64,000 bases of DNA, from NCBI GenBank assembly GCA_038138145.1, contig JAYQDD010000006.1:62001-126000 (forward strand), read 5' to 3'. Position 1 is the stretch's first letter, and each line of letters opens with the position of its first letter. Below the pieces are notes generated by a model, which was not told where the DNA came from, did not search any database, and was given only the letters and a program-made list of their open reading frames with translations. The position numbers were made by a program, and so were the translations under genes. This document shows positions 17,028-25,931 of this stretch, one piece after another. This DNA comes from UBA3537 sp038138145. GTDB taxonomy: Bacteria; Bacteroidota; Bacteroidia; Flavobacteriales; Flavobacteriaceae.

Positions 17028-17028
<1 letters not shown>
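17001..17028. terminator. Bidirectional terminator between threonine dehydrogenase and tRNA-Phe
   Basis: CCCACTC (17007-17013) pairs with GAGTGGG (17018-17024) around atcg. A T-run on the minus strand (A-run 17000-17006 on plus) ends the tRNA transcript, and TTTT follows on the plus strand. Confidence 0.85.
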
Positions 17029-17103
<75 letters not shown>

Positions 17104-17198
17104 CCGCTTATAGCGAATGCAAATATAATGCAATTTTAATATTCCCAAAGTAAATTTTTAAAAAAATGGTTTTGTAAATTTACACCCTAATTATTGTG

Positions 17199-17927
17199 AT
17201 GAACTTAATAATTGACATCGGAAATACAAGCGCAAAACTTGCTGTTCTTGAGCAAAATAAACTTAGTGTTTTGGAGCGTTCTAGTTCCGCAGCATTATGT
17301 TCTACTGCCCAAAAATTAATCGACACATTTCCTTCAATAACTAAAGTGTTGATTGCTGCTGTTGCCGATCTCCCCAATGGACTTGTGGAAGAACTTTCTA
17401 AATATGCGCATGTACTCATTTTGGATTGCGGGTTTAAAATGCCTTTTGAAAACGCTTATAAAACCCCTGAAACATTGGGCTTAGATCGATTAGCTTTGGT
17501 GGCCGCTGCAACACAACAATTTCCAAATAAAGATACATTGATCATTGATGCAGGAACGTGTATCACCTACGATTTTGTTACCGCAAAAGCACAATACCTA
17601 GGTGGTGCTATTTCGCCAGGACTACAAATGCGGTACAAAGCCCTGCACAACAATACCGCCAAACTTCCGTTATTGGAACCATCGGCATTGACCTCCTACA
17701 TTGGAACAACAACAGAAATGTCTATACACAGTGGGGTAGTGAACGGAATAATTCATGAAATTCAGGGGGTGATGTCTTCTTATAACTCCGATTATCCAGC
17801 TTTAACAGTGATTTTAACAGGTGGCGATGCTAATTTCTTGTGTAAACAATTTAAAATTAGCATATTTGCGAACTCGAATTTTCTATTAGAAGGACTTAAT
17901 TTTTTATTAGAATATAACTCAAACTGA
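17199..17927 (+). CDS. coaX: Type III pantothenate kinase
   Basis: This 242-residue cytoplasmic enzyme catalyses the first step of coenzyme A synthesis, ATP-dependent phosphorylation of pantothenate. The ATP-binding start MNLIIDIGNTSAKLAV (DxGNT) and the segments TLGLDRLALVAAA, LIIDAGTCITYD and YLGGAISPGL are the family signatures. An in-frame GTG at 17196 precedes ATG 17199; I prefer the ATG. It begins a rightward series of genes to 24984, and its stop overlaps the next start by one base. Confidence 0.95.
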   Translation: MNLIIDIGNTSAKLAVLEQNKLSVLERSSSAALCSTAQKLIDTFPSITKVLIAAVADLPNGLVEELSKYAHVLILDCGFKMPFENAYKTPETLGLDRLALVAAATQQFPNKDTLIIDAGTCITYDFVTAKAQYLGGAISPGLQMRYKALHNNTAKLPLLEPSALTSYIGTTTEMSIHSGVVNGIIHEIQGVMSSYNSDYPALTVILTGGDANFLCKQFKISIFANSNFLLEGLNFLLEYNSN

Positions 17928-19231
17928 TGATAAAAAAGTTTATAATTTGTACAATCGTTGTGTGTTCTACATTTACTCAAGCACAACAGGGTACTAGCTC
18001 TCCTTACTCATTTTATGGTATTGGTAGTCTGAAATTTAAAGGTACTGTTGAGAATCAAGCCATGGGTGGTTTGAGTGTTTACACAGACAGTATTCACATC
18101 AATTTGAGAAACCCAGCATCGTTTGCAGGAAAAAATTTAGCGTTCTACAATAATGAAGCTCGGCCTGTAAAGTATGCCATTGGCACGAGTTTTTCGTCCA
18201 CATCGCTCAAAACAAATACTGCTACCGATGATGCGAGCAACTCCTCAGTAGATTATCTCGCCATTGTATTGCCTACAGGTAAATTTGGTTTCGGTTTTGG
18301 CCTTATCCCTTATTCTTCAGTGGGTTATCAACTCCAATCTAGAGATGAAGACGATAGACTTCAATACCGCTATCGTGGAGAAGGTGGTGTCAATAAGGTA
18401 TTTTTTGGCGCTGGATATCAATTGAACGATAACCTCAAAATTGGTATAGATGCGCAGTACAATTTTGGAAGTATTACAAACACAGAAATTGCTTTCGGCT
18501 ACAACGGACAAGGACAATTGCTTCAATACCAAAGTCGTGTGGTAAAACGTTCGGACCTCGGAGGGTTTTCATTTAATTTCGGTTTGGCATTCGCCAAAAA
18601 TATTTCAAAAAATTTAGAGTTGATGGCTACTGCTACATACGCGCCACAAACCAATTTAAATTCAAAAAACACAAGCCAGTTTGCAACCATAACTATTGAC
18701 AACAATGATAAAGAGTATGTTATCAACTCTTCGGATGTAGATCTCGTTGCACAAAATTTAGATAATACAAGCATGTCTTTACCATCCAAAACGAGTTTTG
18801 GGATCGGAATTGGCCGTCCAAGAAAATGGTTTGCAGGGATTGATTATACGTTTTTAAAGGCCTCTGAATTTGACAATGCCTTCGTATCTGTAGAAAATGC
18901 CACTTTTGAAGATGCTTCAACCCTTTCTATTGGTGGATTTTTTATTCCAAAATACGATTCTTTTAGTAGCTATTTCAAACGCGTTGTTTACAGGGCTGGC
19001 GTACGCTTTGAAGAAACAGGTTTGGTGGTGAATAATGAGTCTATAAACGAATTTGGCATATCTTTTGGAGTGGGTGTACCAGTCGGTCGATTGTTTTCTA
19101 ATGCCAATGTTGCATTCGAAATTGGACAGCGCGGTACTACGGCATCAAGCTTAGTACAAGAAAACTTTTTTAATGTCAATATCAGTTTATCGCTTAACGA
19201 TCGATGGTTTGAAAAAAGAAAATTTAATTAA
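17927..19231 (+). CDS. Outer-membrane beta-barrel protein (FadL/OmpP1-like)
   Basis: This 434-residue protein has a signal peptide ending in TQAQ and an N-terminal GTSSPYSFYGIGSL segment followed by a Gly- and aromatic-rich alternating pattern typical of beta-barrels. The AMGGLSVYTDS and NPASFAG motifs resemble the FadL/OmpP1 group of hydrophobic-compound transporters in Bacteroidota. The exact substrate is unknown. It overlaps coaX by one base and is followed 14-35 bases later by a TPR gene, so it is likely cotranscribed. Confidence 0.75.
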   Translation: MIKKFIICTIVVCSTFTQAQQGTSSPYSFYGIGSLKFKGTVENQAMGGLSVYTDSIHINLRNPASFAGKNLAFYNNEARPVKYAIGTSFSSTSLKTNTATDDASNSSVDYLAIVLPTGKFGFGFGLIPYSSVGYQLQSRDEDDRLQYRYRGEGGVNKVFFGAGYQLNDNLKIGIDAQYNFGSITNTEIAFGYNGQGQLLQYQSRVVKRSDLGGFSFNFGLAFAKNISKNLELMATATYAPQTNLNSKNTSQFATITIDNNDKEYVINSSDVDLVAQNLDNTSMSLPSKTSFGIGIGRPRKWFAGIDYTFLKASEFDNAFVSVENATFEDASTLSIGGFFIPKYDSFSSYFKRVVYRAGVRFEETGLVVNNESINEFGISFGVGVPVGRLFSNANVAFEIGQRGTTASSLVQENFFNVNISLSLNDRWFEKRKFN

Positions 19232-19266
19232 TTTGAAACAAATTTATGTTTATAACAACATCTCAA

Positions 19267-20646
19267 ATGAAATCTAAACTAACAATTTTTATCGCTTTTT
19301 TGACCTTGAGTTTTTCTCATGTAACTGCTCAAAATCAAGAAGACTTACAGTCTTTGTCTATTTTTAGCGAATATGTAAAGTCAAAAAATTATGATTCGGC
19401 CTACACCCCTTGGATGGAACTTCGTAAAAGAAATCCACGTTTCAATAAAGCCATTTTTGTGTATGGAGAACGCATTTTGAAGCACAAAATCAAAAACTCT
19501 ACGGGTGAAGAACAAATTGGGTACATCAACGACATGCTTAAGCTATGGTCAGAGCGTGCAGAAATTTTTCCATCGGTAACACCAAAAGGAACATATTTGG
19601 CCAAAGCTAGCCAATTGAAGTACGACAATAGAAAAGCATTGGGGCTGTCCAAGGACCAGTTGTTTGCCTCGTTCAATGAAGCCTATACTACGGATGCAAA
19701 AACCTTTACAAACCCTAAAAGTTTGTATACCTATTTCTCTTTAGTGGTCGATATGTATGATGCGGGTAAAATTCCTGCTCAACAGTTATTCAACATGTAC
19801 GATGAAATCAGCGAAAAAGTTGAAAATGAAGTCAAAAACTACACCAACAAGCGTAATGCATTTTTGGATGAAGACGGTGAGCCAAAAACGCTTACAAGAA
19901 AAGACGCTTCTAAGTTAAAATCATACAACAGTTATTTGAAGGCCTACGAAAAAATATCATCAAGTATTGATACAAAATTAGGATCGCGTGCCAATTGTGA
20001 AAATCTTATTCCGCTATACACTAGAGATTTTGAGACGTTCAAAAACGACGGTTTGTGGTTGCAACGCGCCATGAATAGAATGTATGCCAAAGGCTGTAAC
20101 GACGACCCCTTGTTTGTGCGTATTGTTGAACAGAAAAATGCCTTAGAACCTAATGCAGATACTGCTTTTTATCTCGGAATTTTAAAAGAAAAAGCGGGGC
20201 AGACTAGCGAAGCACTCAATTATTATAATCAAGCGGTAACCCTTGAAACAGACAATTTTGCAAAATCTAAAATCTTGTTTAAAATCGCTACAAACTTTAA
20301 GAAAAAAGGGCAATACAGCCAGGCGCGAAATTATTACATGAAATCGTTAAAATTTAACCCAAGCTTAGGTAAAGCGTATTTGGCAATTGCATCAATGTAT
20401 GCCAAAAGTGCAAACAACTGTGGAATGGACAACTTCTCTAAACGTGCGGTGTATTGGTTAGCAGCAAAAGAAGCAGCAAAAGCAGGTCGGGTAGATCCGA
20501 ACATGAAGAAAAATGCAGCAAAATCTATTGCTAACTACAAAGCCAAGGCACCACAAAAAAGTGAAATCTTTTCTTCAGGGCGAGCTGGTCAAACCATAAA
20601 TGTGGGTTGTTGGATTCAGCGCAGTGTAGTGGTACCAAACTTGTAA
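19267..20646 (+). CDS. Exported tetratricopeptide-repeat protein
   Basis: This protein of about 459 residues has a signal peptide MKSKLTIFIAFLTLSFSHVTAQ; I chose ATG 19267 because that gives a clean signal peptide, while an in-frame ATG at 19246 would add seven residues. TPR-like repeats occupy the C-terminal half, for example ADTAFYLGILKEKAGQTSEALNYYNQAV and ILFKIATNFKKKGQYSQARNYYMKSLKFNPSLGKAY. The middle is Lys-rich and helical. Its position between a porin and lptC suggests an envelope role. The next gene starts one base after its stop. Confidence 0.78.
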   Translation: MKSKLTIFIAFLTLSFSHVTAQNQEDLQSLSIFSEYVKSKNYDSAYTPWMELRKRNPRFNKAIFVYGERILKHKIKNSTGEEQIGYINDMLKLWSERAEIFPSVTPKGTYLAKASQLKYDNRKALGLSKDQLFASFNEAYTTDAKTFTNPKSLYTYFSLVVDMYDAGKIPAQQLFNMYDEISEKVENEVKNYTNKRNAFLDEDGEPKTLTRKDASKLKSYNSYLKAYEKISSSIDTKLGSRANCENLIPLYTRDFETFKNDGLWLQRAMNRMYAKGCNDDPLFVRIVEQKNALEPNADTAFYLGILKEKAGQTSEALNYYNQAVTLETDNFAKSKILFKIATNFKKKGQYSQARNYYMKSLKFNPSLGKAYLAIASMYAKSANNCGMDNFSKRAVYWLAAKEAAKAGRVDPNMKKNAAKSIANYKAKAPQKSEIFSSGRAGQTINVGCWIQRSVVVPNL

Positions 20647-20647
20647 T

Positions 20648-21202
20648 GTGAATTTATTCAAACAAAACATAACGAAAAGCATCGTATTCCTTCTCATAGG
20701 AACGGTGCTTTTTTCGTGTGAACAACGTCTGGATAAAATTCAACAAAACAACAAACTGTCCTATTTACCCATGTCTGTGGCCGAAAACATCAACACCAAG
20801 CATACCGATTCTGGACGATTGACCTCGGTATTGGTAAGCCCTAAAATGATTAATTTTTCCAATAGAGCATTTCCATATTATCAGTTCCCAGAAGGTATAG
20901 ACCTCACGGTTTATGATGATCAAAATCAACCCAGCTATGTGGTGGCCAATAGTGCTGTGGTGTACAACAATACAGATTTGATAGACCTTAGAGGCGATGT
21001 CGTACTGACCACAGCCACAAACGATACCTTGTTTACCGATCAATTGTTTTATGATCAAAAAAAAGAATGGTTGTTTACCGATTTTCCTGTGAAATTTAGG
21101 ACAAAAGATTACCTCACCAACGGCAATGGTTTCGATGCTAATCAAAATTTTACAAACGCCCGAGTATTAGAAGTCACTGGCCGTATCTACATTGAGGAAT
21201 AA
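20648..21202 (+). CDS. lptC: LPS export protein LptC, lipoprotein form
   Basis: This 184-residue protein has a lipoprotein signal ending in VLFSCEQ and the LptC beta-jellyroll pattern (PEGIDLTVYDDQNQPSYVVANSAVVYNNTDLIDLRGDVVL). LptC carries lipopolysaccharide from the inner-membrane LptBFG transporter to LptA. E. coli LptC has a membrane helix; the lipobox is typical for Bacteroidota. The start is GTG 20648, one base after the upstream stop, which implies translational coupling. Confidence 0.83.
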   Translation: MNLFKQNITKSIVFLLIGTVLFSCEQRLDKIQQNNKLSYLPMSVAENINTKHTDSGRLTSVLVSPKMINFSNRAFPYYQFPEGIDLTVYDDQNQPSYVVANSAVVYNNTDLIDLRGDVVLTTATNDTLFTDQLFYDQKKEWLFTDFPVKFRTKDYLTNGNGFDANQNFTNARVLEVTGRIYIEE

Positions 21203-21248
21203 TATGTATCTTTACATTGAATTTAATCTTTAAAATTCAATATACAGA

Positions 21249-21440
21249 ATGAAAATTTTATCCTTTTTCAAATACTTTTACCTCATTTTTGCTGCATTGT
21301 TTGCCTATGATGCATTTTCAAAATGGAATACCAATAGAAATGGTGCGTATTTGTCCTTATTTTTTGTGGCCTTTGCCATTTTTATTTATTTTTTTAGAAA
21401 CAAATACCACAAGCGCTTTAAAGACCGAGGTAAATTATAA
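21249..21440 (+). CDS. Small membrane protein of unknown function
   Basis: This 63-residue protein has two predicted membrane helices (about residues 5-20 and 34-50) and a basic tail (RNKYHKRFKDRGKL). It starts 46 bases after lptC and ends two bases before the CBS-domain gene. The tight spacing and position in the block support a real gene. Its function is unknown. Confidence 0.62.
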   Translation: MKILSFFKYFYLIFAALFAYDAFSKWNTNRNGAYLSLFFVAFAIFIYFFRNKYHKRFKDRGKL

Positions 21441-21442
21441 TC

Positions 21443-22732
21443 ATGTCCTCAGAAACCCTTATCATTATTTTAAGTTTGTTGTTTTCAGCATTTTTCTCTG
21501 GAATGGAAATCGCTTTTGTGTCGTCCAACAAAATCCACATTGAAATTGAAAAAAAACAAGGCGGATTACTTTCGCTTTTATTAACCAAAATTACCGCAAA
21601 ACCCTCGAAGTTTATTGCCACAATGCTTATTGGAAACAACATTGCGCTTGTGGTGTATGGTCTATACATGGGCGATGTTTTGGTGGCTTGGTTTGCAGAA
21701 CATTTACCCACAGATTCTAGGGTGTTGTATTACTTATTCAATGAGTTGAGTTTACTCACACAAACTGTAATTTCTACCTTAGTAATTTTGATTACAGCAG
21801 AGTTTTTGCCAAAAGTGTTTTTTCAAATTTATGCCAATTCACTACTAAAATTATTGGCACTACCTGCATATATATTTTATCTTTTATTTTCTGTTTTTTC
21901 AAGTTTTGTCATTTGGATTTCGGACTTTGTTTTAAAAACATTTTTTAAAACCAAAGGCGATGAAGTGCAATTGGCTTTTACGAAAGTTGAACTGGGCAAT
22001 TACATAAGCGAGCAAATGGAGTCTGTTGAAGCGGATGATGAGGTTGATAGCGAAATCATTATTTTTCAAAATGCTTTAGAATTTTCCGAAGTCAAAGCCC
22101 GTGAAGCCATGGTGCCCCGTACAGAGCTTACCGCCATAGAAATTCATGATACCATAAAAAATTTAAGCACTCTATTTACGCAAACAGGACACTCCAAAAT
22201 TGTGGTCTACAAGAACACTATCGATGATATTTTGGGGTATGTCCACGCCTTTGATTTGTTCAAAAACCCCAAAACCATCAAATCTATGCTCATGCCCGTG
22301 GAGTTTGTACCCGAAACCATGTTGGCCAAAGATATTTTAAATGTTTTGAGTAAAAAACATAAAAGTTTGGCCGTTGTTTTGGATGAATATGGAGGAACTT
22401 CAGGAATTTTGACCGTTGAGGATATCGTCGAAGAACTGTTCGGCGAAATTGAAGACGAACATGATTCTGTGGCGCTCATCGAAGAACAAATAGACGAGTA
22501 TTCCTATTTGTTTTCTGCACGTTTGGAGGTCGATCACCTCAATGAAAGCTACAAACTACAGTTGCCTGAGCATGAAAATTATGAGACCTTAGGAGGGCTA
22601 ATTGTACACCATACGCAAGAAATACCAGAACAAAACCAACAGATAAAAATTGACCATTTTCTGTTTACAATTGAAGAAGTTTCCAACACCAAAATTGAAT
22701 TAATTGCCCTAAAAATTGAAGCCGAAGATTAA
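21443..22732 (+). CDS. CNNM/CorC-type membrane protein with DUF21, CBS pair and CorC_HlyC domains
   Basis: This 429-residue protein has a DUF21 membrane domain (about residues 1-180), two CBS domains (REAMVPRTELTAIEI and LAVVLDEYGGTSGILTVEDIVEELFGEIEDEHD) and a C-terminal CorC_HlyC domain. Such proteins are linked to magnesium or cobalt efflux in other bacteria; the old name is hemolysin-like. GldE of gliding motility has the same architecture, but gldE usually lies near ssb, mutY and gldD, so I leave it unnamed. It belongs to the rightward block coaX-ppiD. Confidence 0.9.
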   Translation: MSSETLIIILSLLFSAFFSGMEIAFVSSNKIHIEIEKKQGGLLSLLLTKITAKPSKFIATMLIGNNIALVVYGLYMGDVLVAWFAEHLPTDSRVLYYLFNELSLLTQTVISTLVILITAEFLPKVFFQIYANSLLKLLALPAYIFYLLFSVFSSFVIWISDFVLKTFFKTKGDEVQLAFTKVELGNYISEQMESVEADDEVDSEIIIFQNALEFSEVKAREAMVPRTELTAIEIHDTIKNLSTLFTQTGHSKIVVYKNTIDDILGYVHAFDLFKNPKTIKSMLMPVEFVPETMLAKDILNVLSKKHKSLAVVLDEYGGTSGILTVEDIVEELFGEIEDEHDSVALIEEQIDEYSYLFSARLEVDHLNESYKLQLPEHENYETLGGLIVHHTQEIPEQNQQIKIDHFLFTIEEVSNTKIELIALKIEAED

Positions 22733-22836
22733 CTTTAGTCTTCCCTTTTTAATAAAACACATTTCCCTTTTATTATTTCAAATTAAATTGGTATTTTCGT
22801 CCACTATATTTTACGAAATTTAAGCAAACAAATACC

Positions 22837-24984
22837 ATGGCAGTATTAAATAAAATACGACAACGATCAATTTTTCTTATCCTTATCATTGCGCTTGCAT
22901 TGTTCTCTTTTATCATTGGGGATATTTTCCAAAACTTGGATTCATCTGCTGCAAGTGATACAGCAATCGCTACGGTCAATGGCGAAGACATCGATCGTGA
23001 TGACTTTATGGCCAAAGTTGAAAACATACAAAGACAATCTGGTGGCTCAACGACCAATACCCAAGCGATGAACCGTGTTTGGGAAAATGAACTTCGTGCA
23101 AAAGTGATGCAATCACAATACGATGCCCTAGGGATTGCTGTAGAACGTGATTACATGCGTGACTTGTTGAAACAAAACTTAACTGCATTTGAAGAATTTA
23201 AAAATGAAGCTGGTCTTTTTGATGAAGATAAACTCAACGAATTTATCGCCAATCTTAAAGCCATTTCACCAGAAACTACAACACTTGGCGGTACACCCAT
23301 CAACTACCAATCGTGGACTACTTTTGAGCAAAATGTAGCTGTTTCTGGTGTACAACAAACCTATTTTAATCTCGTAAAAGCAGGTATTACAGGAACACTC
23401 ACAGAAGGAGAATTGGATTATCAACTTGAAAACGACAAGGTGGATTTGAAGTATGTTCAAATTCCTTATTCAAGTATTCCAGATAGTCTCGTCACAGTCA
23501 AAAAATCTGAAATTGAGGCCTACATGAAACGTTTTCCAAAAAAATATGAAGTTGAAGCGTCTCGAGATTTAATTTATGTGGAATTCAAAGAAGAAGCATC
23601 ACTAGCCGATGAGCAAGCCATTCAAGACAACTTGAAAGCACTTATCGCCGATCGTGAGGAATACAACGAAGTTGCAAAAGCCAATGAAACTGTGGTTGGA
23701 TTCAAAAACACCAAAGACAACGCCGCTTTTGTAAACGCCAACTCCGCACAAAAATTTAATGATGCTTTCGTTTTTAGATCTGCTTTTTCATCAGAGCAGG
23801 CCGATAATATTACAGGCCTAAAAACAGGTGAACTTTATGGCCCTTACAAAGACGGTAATTTCTATAAACTCACTAAAATGATTGCCAAACAAGGCATCGC
23901 CGATTCTGCCAAAGTACGTCATATCTTGATTCCGTTTCTAGGGGGCGTACGCGCCGATGCATCAGTCACCAAAACCGATGCAGAAGCCAAAGCCACTGCC
24001 GATAGTATTTATAATGTGTTGCGTAGAAACCGTTCAAAATTTAAATCATTACTGTCCTTATCCTCAGACAAAGTAAGCAACGAAAAAGAAGGCGTTATTG
24101 AATTTGCTTACACCGATGGTTTTGCACCAGAATTTAAGGCCTATTCATTTGAAAATCCAAAGGGGAGCTTAGGTGTTGTCCGCACCGATTTTGGGTACCA
24201 TATTATTGAAGTTTTGGATCAAGGGAAGAAACAAGACGCCTATAAAGTTGCAACCATAGCTCAAGAAATTGAACCCTCAGTTGAAACCATTGACGACGTC
24301 TTTAAAAACAAATCTAAATTTGAAATCGCTGTTGCCAATGCCGATTTTGAAGCGGTGGCCAAAGAAAATACATACGAAGTTCGTAATGTGAGTAGCGTCA
24401 AAGAATTAGACGAAAATATCCCAGGGATTGGCGCACAACGTGCCATTGTTCGTTGGGCTTTTGAGGATGGTGTAGACGAAGGTGATTTTAAAAGTTTTAG
24501 CACTTCAGGAGGTGGTTTTGTGGTCGTGAAGCTAACAGGCATAAACAACAAAGGATTGATGTCTGTTGAAAGTGGATCCATTACAGCATTGCCAGAGATT
24601 CGTAAAGAAAAGAAAGCGGAACTTATCAAAGACCGCATTAGTGCAACCACCCTTGATGAAATAGCTTCTGCAGAAAGTCAAAACGTAAGAACGGCTGTTG
24701 CGGTAAATATGAAAAACCCAACACTCTCTGGTGCGGGTCGTGAGCCCTTGGTGATTGGTACTGCTTTTGGATTGACAGAAGGCGAAACTTCTGAACCAAT
24801 TGAAGGCAATACAGGGGTGTATGTTGTTGAGGTCACCAAAGTTACCCCTGCTCCAGCAATGTCTAGCTATCAGGCTGCTGCCAATAGAGTAGGGCAAGCC
24901 AAAGAAAATGTAGTCAATACACAGTTATACAACGCCTTAAAAGATGCTGCTGAGATTGAAGACAACAGAGCGGTTTTTTATTAG
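22837..24984 (+). CDS. Periplasmic peptidyl-prolyl isomerase, PpiD/SurA type
   Basis: This 715-residue protein is anchored by an N-terminal membrane helix (FLILIIALALFSFIIGD). It has a SurA_N-like region (VNGEDIDRDDFMAKVENI) and a parvulin isomerase domain around residues 345-455 (KVRHILIPF to FGYHIIEVLDQ). It probably helps fold outer-membrane proteins, as PpiD does. It is the last gene of the block and is followed by a strong terminator. Confidence 0.9.
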   Translation: MAVLNKIRQRSIFLILIIALALFSFIIGDIFQNLDSSAASDTAIATVNGEDIDRDDFMAKVENIQRQSGGSTTNTQAMNRVWENELRAKVMQSQYDALGIAVERDYMRDLLKQNLTAFEEFKNEAGLFDEDKLNEFIANLKAISPETTTLGGTPINYQSWTTFEQNVAVSGVQQTYFNLVKAGITGTLTEGELDYQLENDKVDLKYVQIPYSSIPDSLVTVKKSEIEAYMKRFPKKYEVEASRDLIYVEFKEEASLADEQAIQDNLKALIADREEYNEVAKANETVVGFKNTKDNAAFVNANSAQKFNDAFVFRSAFSSEQADNITGLKTGELYGPYKDGNFYKLTKMIAKQGIADSAKVRHILIPFLGGVRADASVTKTDAEAKATADSIYNVLRRNRSKFKSLLSLSSDKVSNEKEGVIEFAYTDGFAPEFKAYSFENPKGSLGVVRTDFGYHIIEVLDQGKKQDAYKVATIAQEIEPSVETIDDVFKNKSKFEIAVANADFEAVAKENTYEVRNVSSVKELDENIPGIGAQRAIVRWAFEDGVDEGDFKSFSTSGGGFVVVKLTGINNKGLMSVESGSITALPEIRKEKKAELIKDRISATTLDEIASAESQNVRTAVAVNMKNPTLSGAGREPLVIGTAFGLTEGETSEPIEGNTGVYVVEVTKVTPAPAMSSYQAAANRVGQAKENVVNTQLYNALKDAAEIEDNRAVFY

Positions 24985-25011
24985 CAGATAAATAATATTA
25001 AAATTATTAAG

Positions 25012-25039
25012 GGACTGATTTTTTCAGTCCTTTTTTTTT
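25012..25039. terminator. Terminator after the PpiD-type gene
   Basis: GGACTGA (25012-25018) pairs with TCAGTCC (25024-25030), followed by nine T. The T-run overlaps the end of the convergent GHMP kinase gene. Confidence 0.87.
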
Positions 25040-25931
25040 AATACATCATCTCGATGTAGGGTATAATCGTCATATACCCCTTATCCTTAAAATATTGTGT
25101 ATTGGTTCTTGTTGCCAGAAAGAAATCACCACCCCATGCGCCTAAGCTTTTAATAGCACCGGGATAGTCTGCAAAATGTGTAGTTTTTAGTGGGGGTTGT
25201 TGGATAAGGTTACCCACCATGGTTTCGTGTTTGCTCATCAGTACTTCAAATTCTTCCAAAGTAGTCGCTGCCAAAAGGGCGTCGGTAAGATCGTTAAGTT
25301 CAGAAAAATCAAGGTTTTGTGTTGTTTTTAGGGCGTTGTAATGGGCAATGGCCGCGCGGCTATTTTGCTTTTGGTTGCGGTGTACAAAAAACAATTCATC
25401 TTTAAAAGGCGGATCAAAATCCACAATTTTTATATGCGGTGTACTGTTTTGACTTTGGTATACGATCGGGTGGGCGTTTTGCGCACAAGCAACATCATAA
25501 CCACTACCGCCAAAGGTATTTTCGAGCAATGCAAAAGCATCTACATGGGCCCATTGTGCCAAATTGTTAATGAGAGTAGAGGACGAGCCCAAACCCCAGT
25601 TTTGAGGGAATTCCAAATAGCTATGCATTTCAAATCCTTTATGGGATGTAAAACAGTCGGGTTGAAGTTTGGCAATGGCCAAAAAACACTCCGAAAGACG
25701 CTTTGCTGTCTCATTGGTTGTGTTTGGTTCAAAGCTCGGTAGTTGTAAAGTCGTTTCAAACCAAAGCGTTCCTTTATGGTCAAAACTTTTCCAGCGGATT
25801 TCGTGGGGTTCTATGGGGATTACTTCTAAAGATTGACCGTATTTGGTAGGAATAGCTAGGGCTTTGGCACCATCCAAAACCGCATATTCGGAGGTGAGCA
25901 ATAATTTTCCGTGGCTATAAAATTTTTGCAT
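25038..25931 (-). CDS. GHMP kinase of the mevalonate pathway (GYDIA type)
   Basis: This 297-residue cytoplasmic kinase has the GHMP ATP-binding motif PQNWGLGSSS near residues 109-118 and GGSGYDVACA, the feature that names the GYDIA group of flavobacterial GHMP kinases. The start KFYSHGKLLLTSEYAVLDGAKALAIPT is typical of mevalonate-type kinases. It overlaps the HMG-CoA reductase gene by one base, so it is very likely a mevalonate or phosphomevalonate kinase in isoprenoid synthesis; which step it catalyses is not clear from sequence. Confidence 0.85.
   Translation of the reverse strand: MQKFYSHGKLLLTSEYAVLDGAKALAIPTKYGQSLEVIPIEPHEIRWKSFDHKGTLWFETTLQLPSFEPNTTNETAKRLSECFLAIAKLQPDCFTSHKGFEMHSYLEFPQNWGLGSSSTLINNLAQWAHVDAFALLENTFGGSGYDVACAQNAHPIVYQSQNSTPHIKIVDFDPPFKDELFFVHRNQKQNSRAAIAHYNALKTTQNLDFSELNDLTDALLAATTLEEFEVLMSKHETMVGNLIQQPPLKTTHFADYPGAIKSLGAWGGDFFLATRTNTQYFKDKGYMTIIPYIEMMY

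Noticed and set aside
21443..22732. Calling the CBS/DUF21 gene gldE
   Set aside because: The architecture fits, but the context (lptC, PpiD) is not the usual gldE context.
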